Positions 43,901-55,900 of a DNA stretch of 64,000 bases are shown in pieces. The stretch's first letter is position 1. Each line of letters opens with the position of its first letter. The position numbers were made by a program, and so were the translations under genes. Origin of the DNA: Diphasiastrum complanatum (lineage: Eukaryota; Streptophyta; Lycopodiopsida; Lycopodiales; Lycopodiaceae); assembly GCA_029204225.1 (NCBI GenBank), contig CM055096.1, positions 39,117,866 through 39,181,865 of the forward strand. The letters run 5' to 3'. A model generated the notes under the pieces. The model searched no databases, had not been told where the DNA came from, and was given only the letters and a program-made list of their open reading frames with translations.

Positions 43901-46900
43901 GTTTCTGGACTCTGGAGCATCGTTTCCCAGCTTGAAGCAATCTGACATACACGTTTTCAGGGCAAATTAGGGATTTTCCCAGCTGCCAGGTGCAGTTTCA
44001 GGGCTTTTCCAGGTCAAATTATCAGCTATGGGTTCCCAGCAAGATTTCCCAGCATTCCAATCAGTCATTAGTGTTTTGCTATAGAATTTCCTGCCATACA
44101 AGCACATCTCACATGAAAGAGCAAGTTATATCAAGGATGCCTTGTTCACAATTCTTTTAGCAGAGAGCATGCTGCAGAAACATGCCTCAAAATTTGCATT
44201 CTGTGGAATCATATTACATTTATCCCATGACAGCAAAGATATAAGTCATCTCAAGGTTTGCCTATCAATTGCTATCCCTACTGTAATAGCTCCTAACACC
44301 ACAGTAGGGCAAACAATAACTGATCCACCCAACCTTGCCTACTCCTGATATAGAGTAAGCCCTCCTAGCCCAGTGTGAGGACTGGTAGCATGCTACTGCC
44401 AAGTGTCGGCCACGTGGCACTGACTTGGCCGACTGCACGTCGGGACCCAACTGGGGGCCCTATCTTGCTGACAGGGTCCCTAGGCTGTGTTAGGCCCGCC
44501 ATAGCTATGGACCGTGCTGGGGCACACTACTCACACTGTCTTGCCCTGTTGGTCATGTACGCTGGACACGACCCTGACTGTGGTATCTGACCTATCTGTG
44601 TTCTCTAGGGTTCGGCACTGGTTACGAGCTCGTAACACTCCCTCCCCCTTAAGAACCGTCTTGGTCCTCTAAGACAAAGTCTGGAAAAATCTTGCGAAGG
44701 ACGCTGCCTCTTTCCCAAGTGGCATTCTCAACAGGCTGATCATTCCACTTAACCAGATATTCTCGGTATAGAGTATGACGAGTCTGCGTCTCTCTACTAT
44801 CAAGAATCTCCTCTGGTTCATGTGGAGGTTGTTGAGGATCCAATGGGAGAACTAGAACACTGTCCCCTACCAGATTGTCTGATCTGGTTAAGGCTTTTCG
44901 TAACTGACTTACATGAAAGACTGGAAAAACCTTACTGCTGTGTGGGAGTTCTAGTTCATAGGTGACCTCGCCTAGTCTCCTACTGATGGTAAAGGGACCA
45001 CAATACCTTGGAGACAACTTAGCACACACTCCTGATTTGAGGGTTTTAGAGTCAACTGGGACTCTCAAGTAGACTTTCTCACCAGTGGAGAACTGCACAT
45101 CCCGTCTGTGTGGATCTGCATAATGCCTGGCTCGATCCTGGAATTGTCTAATGTTACGCTTAGCATGTTCTATCATCTGGTTTAGGTCTTCTAAAAAGTT
45201 TCTGGCTGCTTCAACTTTTTCTTGTTTAAACCCTACAACTGTGGGTGAGCGTGGCTGAAAACCGTACATCAGCATAAATGGGCTGTATCCCGTAGCTGAA
45301 TGTTTGGTACTGTTGTAAGCAAACTCTATCGAGAGATACTCCTCCCAATTAGTCTGCTTCTTGCTGACGTATGCACGAAGCATATCCTCCAGCACTTGAT
45401 TTACCCTTTCTGTTTGACCTCCCGTCTGTGGATGGTCGGTGGTACTCATATTAAGTTTAGTATGGAGATGATGGAATACTGCCCTCCAAAAATTCCCAGT
45501 AAACCTACTATCCCGGAAGGTAGACCGTACAATTTAAATAGCCCGTCTACAAACAACCTCGCTAACTCTGGAGCTCTAACGGTTGTTTTGGTCGGAATAA
45601 AATGAGCCATTTTGGTCAGACGGTCAACTGTGACCCATATAGCGACATTACCCTTTTGGGTTTTAGGCAGGCCTACTATAAAATCCATGGAGATACTCTC
45701 CCATTTACCAGCTGGTATTTCTAAAAGATGACCCTCCTGCCTTTAAACGCTCTGCTTTATTTACTTGACATTTCTGGCAACTAGTTACATACTGGTGGAC
45801 GTCCTTTTTCATACTGGGCCAGAAAAATTGCCTACGAAGAAGCTCATAGGTCTTCTGTATGCTTGGGTGTCCCGCGCTAGGATTGTCATGACATTCATAT
45901 AGGACCTGCTGCCTATAATCCTCTGAATTGGGGACACATACTCTATCTCTATAGAGCAAGTACTCATCCTGAATGGAATACTGTTTCCATTTGAATCCTT
46001 GAGTCAACTGACCCTCAACCACTGGGGTTTGCTTGGGTAATACAGGCTCAGAATCCTCAACGTCATCTGACGACGTATACTCGGACTCATCGTCATCCTC
46101 AACGGAAGCTGCCGTATTCTTGGATGAACTGGCACCAGCCCCGAGAACTGGTTCTGGAGTCTGTAACTGTCTGCTCTGGACTGAGTTCCAGATAGTAGAG
46201 AAGAATGCATCATGCTGGCATTTCCCTCTCAAGGACTCGAGTAACTCATTACGAATCTGAGTAAAACTCAGTTCGTTTATCATAGGCATTCTGCTAAGGG
46301 CATCTGCTACTGTATTGAATTTTCCACGTCTATATCTGATAGACATGTCAAACTCTTGCATCAACTCTGCCCAACGAGCTTTCCGACCTCTAAGCTCAGG
46401 TTGATTGCAAAGGTATCTGAGACTCTCATGGTCTGTCAGGACCTCAAAGTTGGCACCATACAAATAATGCCTCCAAGTCTTAAGGGCATGGACTACAGAA
46501 AAGAGTTCCTTTTCATAGGCACTGTACCTAGTCTGAGCTGGCTCGAGTTTTTTACTCTCAAACGCAACTGGTCGTCCACCCTGAGTTAGCACAGCACCTA
46601 CTGCAAAGTCGCTAGCATCTGTTTCGACCACAAATGGCTGACGACTTTTAAAACTGGTGCTGTAGCTAAGGCTGTTTTAAGAGCATCAAAGCTCTCCTGT
46701 TGTGCGGACTCCCAAATGAACTCCTTTCCCTTCCCCTTAAGAAGATTTGTCATAGGGACTGCTATCTGAGCATATTCCTTGACAAATCGTCTGTAATATC
46801 CCGCTAGACCAAGAAAGATCTGAAGTTCCAAAATATTTTGAGGTCTCAGCCAACTGAGTATGGCTTTAACCTTATTTGGGTCCATCTTAATCCCATCTGA

Positions 46901-49900
46901 AGAGATAATGTGACCCAAATATGCTACTTCTTCAACGAAGAATTCACACTTGGATTGTTTAGCATAAAGCTTATGCTTTCTGAGCAGTCGAAACACCTTT
47001 CTGAGGTGTTTTAGATGCTCCTTCCTTGTTTTGCTGTAGACGAGGATGTCATCTAAAAATACGACTACAAACTTACCCAAGTATGGTCTGAGGACACTGT
47101 TCATCAAGGTCATAAAGGTAGCTGGAGCATTTGTGAGCCCAAATGGCATCATCTTAAACTCATAATGACCGTGACGAGTTCTAAAAGCTGTTTTCAAGAC
47201 ATCTTCCGATTTTATACGGACCTGATGATATCCCGATCTGAGGTCTATTTTGCTGAAAAACTTAGCCCCGTCGAGTTGATCAAACAACTCGTATGCCCGA
47301 GGCATAGGGTATTTATTCTTAATTGTGACTTTATTGAGGGCTCTGTAATCTACGCAAAGACGCATAGACCCCTCTTTCTTTTTCACCAATAGGACTGGTG
47401 AGGCCCATGGTGAACTATTGGTCTGAATTTGGCCTTTCCCAAGATAGTCTGTTAACTGCCTAGTTATTTCTTCATCCTCTGTTCGGCTGACCCGATACGG
47501 AGGTTTAGAAACAGGTGCTGTACCTGGTACTAGGTTTATTACATGATCTACCTCTCTGCTAGGTGGTAAACCATGTGGCAAATCTTCAGGAAAAACATCT
47601 TTAAATTTAGACAATAAAGTTTCTAATTTACTGATTTTCTGCTGAATAGAACTGGAAATAGAAACTTCAGGAATAAACTGAAAGTCACATAAGAATACCT
47701 GATAGTCTTCGTCTACGATTAGCTGACAGAGCTCTGAACTGCAGACCATAGGGCTGTTGGGAACATCATGCTCCCCATGCAACTGGATCTCTCGGCCTTT
47801 ATGCTGAAAGCTGAGGGTGTTCTCCTGATAGTTTCTGTGGAGGGAAGGTCCTAAACTGTAGAGCCAATCTCTCCCGAGAACAATGTCTGTTCGATCCAGG
47901 TGCATTATCTGAAAGTTTATTTCATCTTGGTACCCCTGAATACCAAGATTTAACTTACTTACCATAGTTTCCCATATTTTTTTATCTTCACCCTTAGCTA
48001 ATGAAACTATGTACCTATGCTGACTAGGTACTTCTGGTAGTTTAAGCTTTTTAACCAGGGTGTGGTTGATGAAATTATGGGTTGCCCCATCATCAACCAT
48101 GACTCTTACTGACTGGTTACCAACTTTCCCATGCATACGTACTAGGTCATGCGGCCCAAAGCTGAAGGGTCTCGCTAGCATTGCGGAGGTCAGCTGGCAA
48201 CAATGTTCATGATCTTCATGATACACTTTGATCTCGGAAGCTGCCGAGTCACTGGGGAAACATACAGTCTGAACAAGATGAACTTGTTTTTTATCTTTCT
48301 TATCTTTTTTAGTGAAAGGCCCCTTGGGACACTGTCTGACTGTGTGTCCCTTGCCCATACACACAAAGCACAAACGTTCTTGTTTGGCTTTCTCAAAATC
48401 ATCTGGTTTTAAGGGCTGTATGAGTGAAGGGCGTTTCTGAGGAGCTTCACTTTTAAATTTGACTTCTTTTTTTCTTTTTAAAAATTTCTTTTTAAATTGA
48501 AAGTCTTTCTGAGAAGGCTGCTCAAAAAGTGGCTGTTGTCTCGCCTTCTTCCTACCCACTGAATCATCATAGATTTGAGCATATCTGAGAGCTTGCTCAA
48601 GGGTACTAGGCGAGTTTCTCTGGACCTCTACTTTATATTCATCTTTGAGGCCACGGACAAATCCCCTGATTTTCTGATAGTCATCCATATTTTTAATCTT
48701 TAAAATTGCTTCTCGATACTGCGAGATATATGGGATGAGGGATTTATCCATTACTGTTCTTTCCCAGGCTTCCCAGGCTCTATCCAGTTCATTTTCTGGT
48801 AGAAATTCTCTTAGGAAAGCTTTTTCAAAAGCTTTCCATGACCGGGGAGTCTGCCCAGTCTCCTGGAGATTTAACCACCACTTATAGGCCATAGGTCCTA
48901 AAGAAAGACTGGCGTCAATTGCTTGCAAATGGTCAGGGGTCTGTTTAAGAGCATGAATGTTCTTCCATTTGCTGAGGAAGGTTTGTAGAATATCTGCATT
49001 TCTATCCTTCTCTTCCCCATTAAAAGTAGGAGGTTTTAAATCTTTAAAAACACTGGGGTGAGACTGTAAAGTCTCACCCGAAACTGATGGAAGTGGAGAA
49101 GGGGATAACTGAGAAGTGGAGGGAAGGCTTCCTTTCGCGGAACTCAAAATCAAGCTTTTGAGTTCAGCGAACGAGTCGTCCACACTGGACTTGAAATTGG
49201 CTAATGCCAACTTCAGTTCATCCACTTCTGTTACCAATTGGAGAAACTGCTCCTTGGTAACCAGTTCTTCGGCGAACTGTTCCTGTTCTTCCACTTCCAT
49301 GGGTTCCTTCCCTTTTCTGTAAGCCAAGGCTTCTGTTTCAAGTTCGTCGAAGCCTCTCTCCTGGGGTTGATCAGGTCCCTGAGGAGTGGTCATCTTCGGA
49401 ACTGAAAGAGAGTTACCTTAACTTCTGAAGGAAAAAAAGTCTAAAAGACTAATTTACAACTGTACAAGGGAAAGGAAAGATGACTTAGCTGTTTCTGAGG
49501 ACTGTACTTCCAAAGAAAGAATGAAGAGGAACCCTTTCAGCTCTTTTCCCCAAGATTTCAGACCTGCTGTCCCGAAAAATGCCAGTTTGAAGCTTCAAAA
49601 CGGTGCTAAATTTCCCGGTTCTCTGAGGATAGTAGCTCGCTGGTCTGATTGCAACCCAACTGGCTCATTTACTTCTGATTTGAGACCCAAAAAGTATTTC
49701 AATTTCTGATTTTGGTGTCTCCCTACCCTCGCTGGCTAAACAGCCACCTGTCTGGCCCAATTTTCTAAAATTTAAGGCCCAAAACTTGCTTGAAACTCTG
49801 ATCTGACTTCAAGTAGTAGGTCGCTGGTCTGTGGCAATCTAGTTTGATGTTCAAACTACTGAAAAATTCTCAAAAACAGTGATGAAAAACCAATTTTTCA

Positions 49901-52900
49901 CCTCCCTGTCCAGCGCTGGCCCTGCTAAGAAAATTTGCTTGAAAACCCCTCAAACTTCCTTGGATTTCTCTGAAATTTCAGAGGTAGATGTCTGATCCCA
50001 CAGCGATGGACCTGCTCGCTGGTTTCTACTCTAAATCCTTTCTAAAATCTCCTATCAGATGTCTGAAATCTGATATAGATTGCTGCCTTTCCAGCGATTT
50101 ACCTACATAAGGAATTCTACTTCCTTCAACTGTAAATTCTCAGTGAATTTCAAGGGTTTGAAGGCTGCACCTACAGCGATTCTCCTCCTCTAATCTTTTC
50201 TGAGAACTTGAGAAACACTTCCTATCTTCTGATAGCTTTCTCTACTGCTGCTCCTGAACTCCCTAGGATGGAGATGGCTCTGATACCAGTGTAATAGCTC
50301 CTAACACCACAGTAGGGCAAACAATAACTGATCCACCCAACCTTGCCTACTCCCTGATATAGAGTAAGCCCCTCCTAGCCCAGTGTGAGGACTGGTAGCA
50401 TGCTACTGCCAAGTGTCGGCCACGTGGCACTGACTTGGCCGACTGCACGTCGGGACCCAACTGGGGGCCCTATCCTGCTGACAGGGTCCCTAGGCTGTGT
50501 TAGGCCCGCCATAGCTATGGATCGTGCTGGGGCACACTACTCACATTGTCTTGCCCTGTTGGTCATGTACGCTGGACACGACCCTGACTGTGGTATCTGA
50601 CCTATCTGTGTTCTCTAGGGTTCGGCACTGGTTACGAGCTCGTAACACCTACCAAGGTAACATATTGAAAAAATAAACTACCAAACATGACCCCAATTGG
50701 AATAGTCACCAGAGGTTCAACCTACCAAGCTAGGTTAGGTGTGTTAGGAATAGCGACCCAATGAGTCTGTCGCATAAATTGTTAGAGATGCAAGTTAAGG
50801 ATGACTGTCCTTAGCTCCCAGCCAACTCAAATTGAGTCAATTTGAATTGCTTTGAAAAAGTAATGAAGGAAAAAAATAGGAGCTCAATTTGATTAGAACT
50901 TAGCAAGGTTAGATTCTAACTCCAGCAGTCCGTATACTACAGTCTATGATTTAAACTGTTTGGAATGCACTACAACCTACATTCAAACTAAATTCAGAAC
51001 ACCGAAGTTGCAATTGTGAAATACTTTTGTAACCTTTATGTAACACTGCATCAGGGAGCCAAGATGATTGAGTTTACAAAAAAATTTCTAATAGTTTCTC
51101 ATCAGATCAGGAATTGATTCACAAAATTTATGATTTACAACATTTTAGATTGATTGTCATAGGCCTAAGCCATTAGGACAGAGGGTACCTAGACAATGAA
51201 CGGGTGCTACTTGCTGAAATTATTTCCAAATCATTAATCATCAAAATTGACACTTATTAAGTGTGTGCACACACTTTTAGAACTGTAGAGCTGTTTATTT
51301 ATGGTTACTCTAATCTTTTGTAATTCTTGTTTGAGTTGCTTAGTCAATAAAGATTAGGGACACCTTATTGTCAAATGCTTAATTAAGATCTAGAAATAAG
51401 TGTATAGGCCAAATAACCTTGTCACTAAAATTAGAAGTTTACGCCAAAAGTTTGAAAATAGGTCACATGACATTTCTTGCTAAATATAGTATGATCTATC
51501 TTGAGCTACTGCCTACATGCAGTTAGTACCTAGAAGCTACATCCTGGTACCTACCATTGACTGATTGTTGGTTCAGTTTTAGCGAGTTTGAGTAGCCACA
51601 ATCATTGTACTGTTATACTGGCTCATTGATGAGCTTGTACTTCGTGTTTACCAATAACAAATGCTAGTTCTATCTTGTGTCTACAAGCTTTTATGGATAT
51701 CTTTTGTACTTTCTATTTGTGTTATTCATTTATTGATAGTATTGTACTTGTTTAAATGACAGATGTGTACTTGTCTTAAGAATACTAAACTTAATCATAT
51801 TTCCATTTGTAGCATTTAGATTGGTATGATGTTCTCGCAGATCAAGATCCTGTCAAATCATATTTTCAATGGTTTCATTCACACGTCCTATAAGGGCAAC
51901 CTATGCCATGCAAGTGTTTCCTAAAGAAAGTATTTGTATAGTGTTCATGCTTTTATGATGTAACTTCCACTTAGGAGATCAACTGCTTGTGTGTGTGCGT
52001 GTGTGTGTGTTCGCGCACGCGCAAGCACACACTCGCGCTCTCTACTAAAGGAAAACAAGAGCCAAGGCACCAAGATCTAACTATCAAACAATCTCCACAA
52101 GACAAATGAGGGAAGAGGATAGGTGCCCTCAAGGAGAGAGAGAAAGCAGTAATGCAAGCAGAAAAATGGAGAGCAATGCTTAGCGAATGTCAAACTGGTA
52201 TACACAATGAGCATACAAGTACTCTACCTGGATGAGGCCAAGTGCCAACAAACCCTAAGCTTAACCACTTACTAAATGTAGGGCACCCCCAAAAGTCAAG
52301 ATAGGGCCCCTAAACAAAACTAGACCCCTAAGGACCTACGAGTCACTATATGACATCTGAAGTTAAGACAAACTTAACATGGCCTAAATAACTAAATACC
52401 CATGGTTACACAAATCTCGACCTTTTGGGTCAAAGTAACCTATGGATTAACTTTAGCATAGTCATTTATTTCTAACACCCTCATTAAATGACAATGCATA
52501 AAATGAAATCTTCACTATGTAGCAAAGCCACCACGTGGTCTTAAATTTAAAGCTTTGCATAAATCTTCAAATTTCTCTCTAGACAACGCCTTAGTGAAGA
52601 GGTCCGCAATATTATCCTCTGTAGGACAATACTCAAGTAAAATGTCTCCCGAACAAAGAATGGATCTCGATGTGCTTCGTCCTCGCATGAAAAACAGGAT
52701 TCCGTGCAATGGCAATAGCACTTTGACTATCACTCAAGATAAGAGTGGTTGAGGGCTCGCCAAACTTAATGTCAACAAGAGCATAGTCTTGGTTGAAGAG
52801 ATCATGACTAGCTTCAAGCTCTTGCTCCAAAGTAGCAAGTGAAGCACTAGTATCAATTCCTTTACTCTCCTCTTTCGCAAGCTTCTTCTTACAACCTTGA

Positions 52901-55900
52901 TGAAGTGACCATACTTCTTGATAATGGCACTTCCCTTTCTTCTTTTGAGTGTTAACATTTTGACCTCCAATGGGCTCTTGCTCATCCTTGGAAGGAGGCT
53001 TTCCCTTTCCTTTTGACTTGCCTTTGCCCTTGCCTTTCGTGAAAAAAGCTTGATCTTGTTGAGTGTCACCCACAAAGTTTTGCCTCGTTTGCTCCTCTTG
53101 AAAAAGCAACCCAACAAGTTCATCAAAGGAGAGTTGATGTCCCCTAAGAGAGATACTCAAAGATGAAACAAATGGAAGATAAGAGGAAGTTAATGAGTTG
53201 AGAGTAATGGAAACAAATTGAGCATCCTCAATTATCTCATCAATATTGAGAAGCTCCTCACGAAAATCCTTGATCTTCGTCAAGTGATATGATGATGATG
53301 ATGATCCACGAGGTGTAGTAGGTGCCAAAGAAGGAGGCCTTTCCTCATCACCAAATCCCATAGCCCTTTCGCTATGAGAAAATTCTTCATCATGTAACTC
53401 CACAAGGAGTAGTTTGTGCCATCCAACCGATCTTCACTAAACAAAGAACCGATAGCTTCCGATTCTTTAGCCATTACCTCCAACAGAATTTCAGCTTGTA
53501 GTAGATAGGAAAAGAGAGCCTTTCCAAAGCCAAATCTACTCAAAACTTTGCAGCAAACAATGAGCTAAAAATAAGAGCACAAGATGTCTTCCAATCTGCA
53601 ATGCCCAAAAGATAACGGATAGATGGCTGTTTTTCTGCACAAAAAAACCAGCTTCTTGAAAATTAGGTTAGCTTCGATTGAAGCCTACACCGACACCCAA
53701 TTAGGAAGCCAAATAGTGTGATCAACACACACTTCAATAGGGCTGTTGAAAGCGCCCTACTGCTTGCTGAAAATCTGCAATTTTCCAGCCACAATTTTGC
53801 CCTAACCCAAAATAGGGTTTGCTGAATTTTGGGTGCCCACCTCCAAGTCTGCAAACCTGAAAAATCAGCAAAGTAAGAAGGCTCCAAAACCCAAATTAGA
53901 AACAAATTTTTGGGCGCTGAAAACTGGCTGCCAAAAAACAGATTTGAGATGCTGATTTTTGGGCACCAAAAATTGCTCCTCCAAGATCCATGATGGGCAC
54001 CCTCCTTCAACCTGAAAAGAGACAAAAAAGCTAATCCAAACTCCACTTGGAAAAATCAGCAGAATGCTGAATTTTCAGATCACAAAGTAGAGTAGCTCCT
54101 CTTTTGGTAGGGCGCCAACATACAGGCTTGCTGCAGATCCGGTTGCTCTGATACCATGAAGGCAAACAAGAGCCAGGGCACCAAGATCTAACTATCAAAC
54201 AACCTCCACAAGACAAATGAGGGAAGAGAATAGGCACCCTCAAGGAGAGAGAGAGAAAGCAGTAATGCAAGCAGAAAAATGGAGAGCAATGCTTAGCCAA
54301 TGTAAAATTAGTATACACAATGGCCAAGTGCCAACAAACCCTAAGCTTAACGACTTACTAAATGTAGGGCACCCCCAAAAGTCAAGATAGGGCCCCTAAA
54401 CAAAATTAGACCCCTAAGGACCCACGAGTCACTATATACCAAAATTGGGACCATCTGAAGTTAAGACAAACTTAACATGGCTTAAATAACTAAATACCCA
54501 TGGTTACACAAATCTCAACCTTTTGGGTCAAAGTAACCTATGGATTAACTTCAGCATAGTCATTTATTTCTAACATCCTCTACCTTTTTAGTTCTCTCAA
54601 GCTATCAAACCAAGGTGAGGAGAGATAATTAGGATATTGATCTCTATTAGTGTGGAAGGCCACAAGGTGATGGTGATCACACCTTGATGTTCGACAAAAA
54701 TGGAATTGGGTCGAATGAAATTGTGGCAGTAGCATTTCAAGAAAATTGATGATTGCATCTCTGACAGACTGCTATTTGTAGCTAGAATGAAAGTTCGAGA
54801 GTCAAGCCTATGCTTGAAAAGCATTTCTACATCAAGTGATTCCATTTTTTGGTTCTAGCAACCTACATAGAGTGAACCGGAGTCAAATTCACTTGCTTGA
54901 AGGTTATGGCTTGGATGGATCAAAAGCTTTAAACATCAAATCTTTGAAACAGGTTTACAAGGTCTTGGGTGCTTCGAAAGTTTTGTGCCAAAGGCCCTTT
55001 GTCAAAAATAACTTGCTCGATACCAAATTTGTTCAAGGCTGTGGTGGAGGTGAATATTGTCATGCCCATGATTAGATTGATCTTGGATTAAAACCTCGTA
55101 AGGAGGACAGTAGGCCTATCTCAACCCGTATATTAATTATGGTTGTGAGGGGTTGGGGCCCTCATGGTATTAAAGACACAATTAATGGTTAGAGGAGGCT
55201 TGATTGGGGAGTAATAGCTACATGTTGTTGGATTGGCATCTCTCCAATGTGATGAGCTATTGCTAGTGGTCCATAGCTTGGGGGCTAGATTCGATTAGAC
55301 TAGGTTTGGTTGGGTTGGTTTGATCCACCATCCGTTCCCTATGTCTCTTTGGAATCAGCATCCTAGTTTATGGTCCTGGAGATCTTGAAAAATATCCTAG
55401 TTGAATGGGCTATGTGCAATGTTTCACTAAAACACATTTCATTCAATGAAACTCTGTTTCAAATGGACCGTTCGAAATGGATTTTTAAATTAGAGCTAAA
55501 AAAACCAAAAAACCTCCTAATGTGTGTGTGTGTGAAAGTTTGGCATATAAAACTTTTGTTAGAACTCAGTAGGGAATAGTAGCATTATGAATACCTTGTG
55601 CATGTGCATTGTGTGATGTATCTTAATATGTCTCATTGAGTCCTCAGTCAATGAAGTGTGTCGATTACCAATTGTTATATTGTCATTGTATAGAGCTATA
55701 ATCATTGTCTAGACACTTAAACAACACTTGGTTTTCCTTTAACAAAAGGCTAGGAATAAACCAAGAAAAAAAAAACCCTAAAAACTTTTCGCTGTTCCTT
55801 TCCAATAGAGCCGATTCTCCCCTGTTTCAAACATGTTGTAAAAAGGCTTTTCGAAAAGGTCCACGAAACATTGGCTATGTGGGACAGAATGCCATAGCCT

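Larger units (their letters stand above)
44282..50647 (-). mobile_element. Nearly intact Ty3/gypsy chromovirus
   Basis: The 6366-bp element has LTRs at 44282-44637 and 50290-50647 and a perfect 5-bp duplication CCTAC (44277-44281 and 50648-50652). On the minus strand it has a TGGTATCAGAGCC primer site against the 5' LTR, then gag, protease, RT, RNase H, integrase and chromodomain, a purine tract AAGGGGGAGGGAG, and the 3' LTR. By eye the LTRs differ by about three substitutions and two single-base indels, so it is young. Frame breaks near 46.63, 45.7 and 45.45 kb interrupt the polyprotein. It lies in the 20.6-kb POT1 intron. Confidence 0.95.
52046..54575 (-). mobile_element. Non-autonomous copia-type LTR element (2.5 kb)
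   Basis: The LTRs at 52046-52477 and 54157-54575 are similar. On the minus strand the right LTR is preceded by a TGGTATCAGAGC primer site (complement of about 54145-54156). The internal region has gag and the very end of RNase H with everything between them missing. The LTR shares the CCTTTTGGGTCAAAGTAACC word with the family at 22.6 and 27.9 kb. The flanking bases (TCTAC left, TCCTC right) are not a clear duplication. The left LTR's first bases are TAAAGG rather than TG. Confidence 0.85.
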
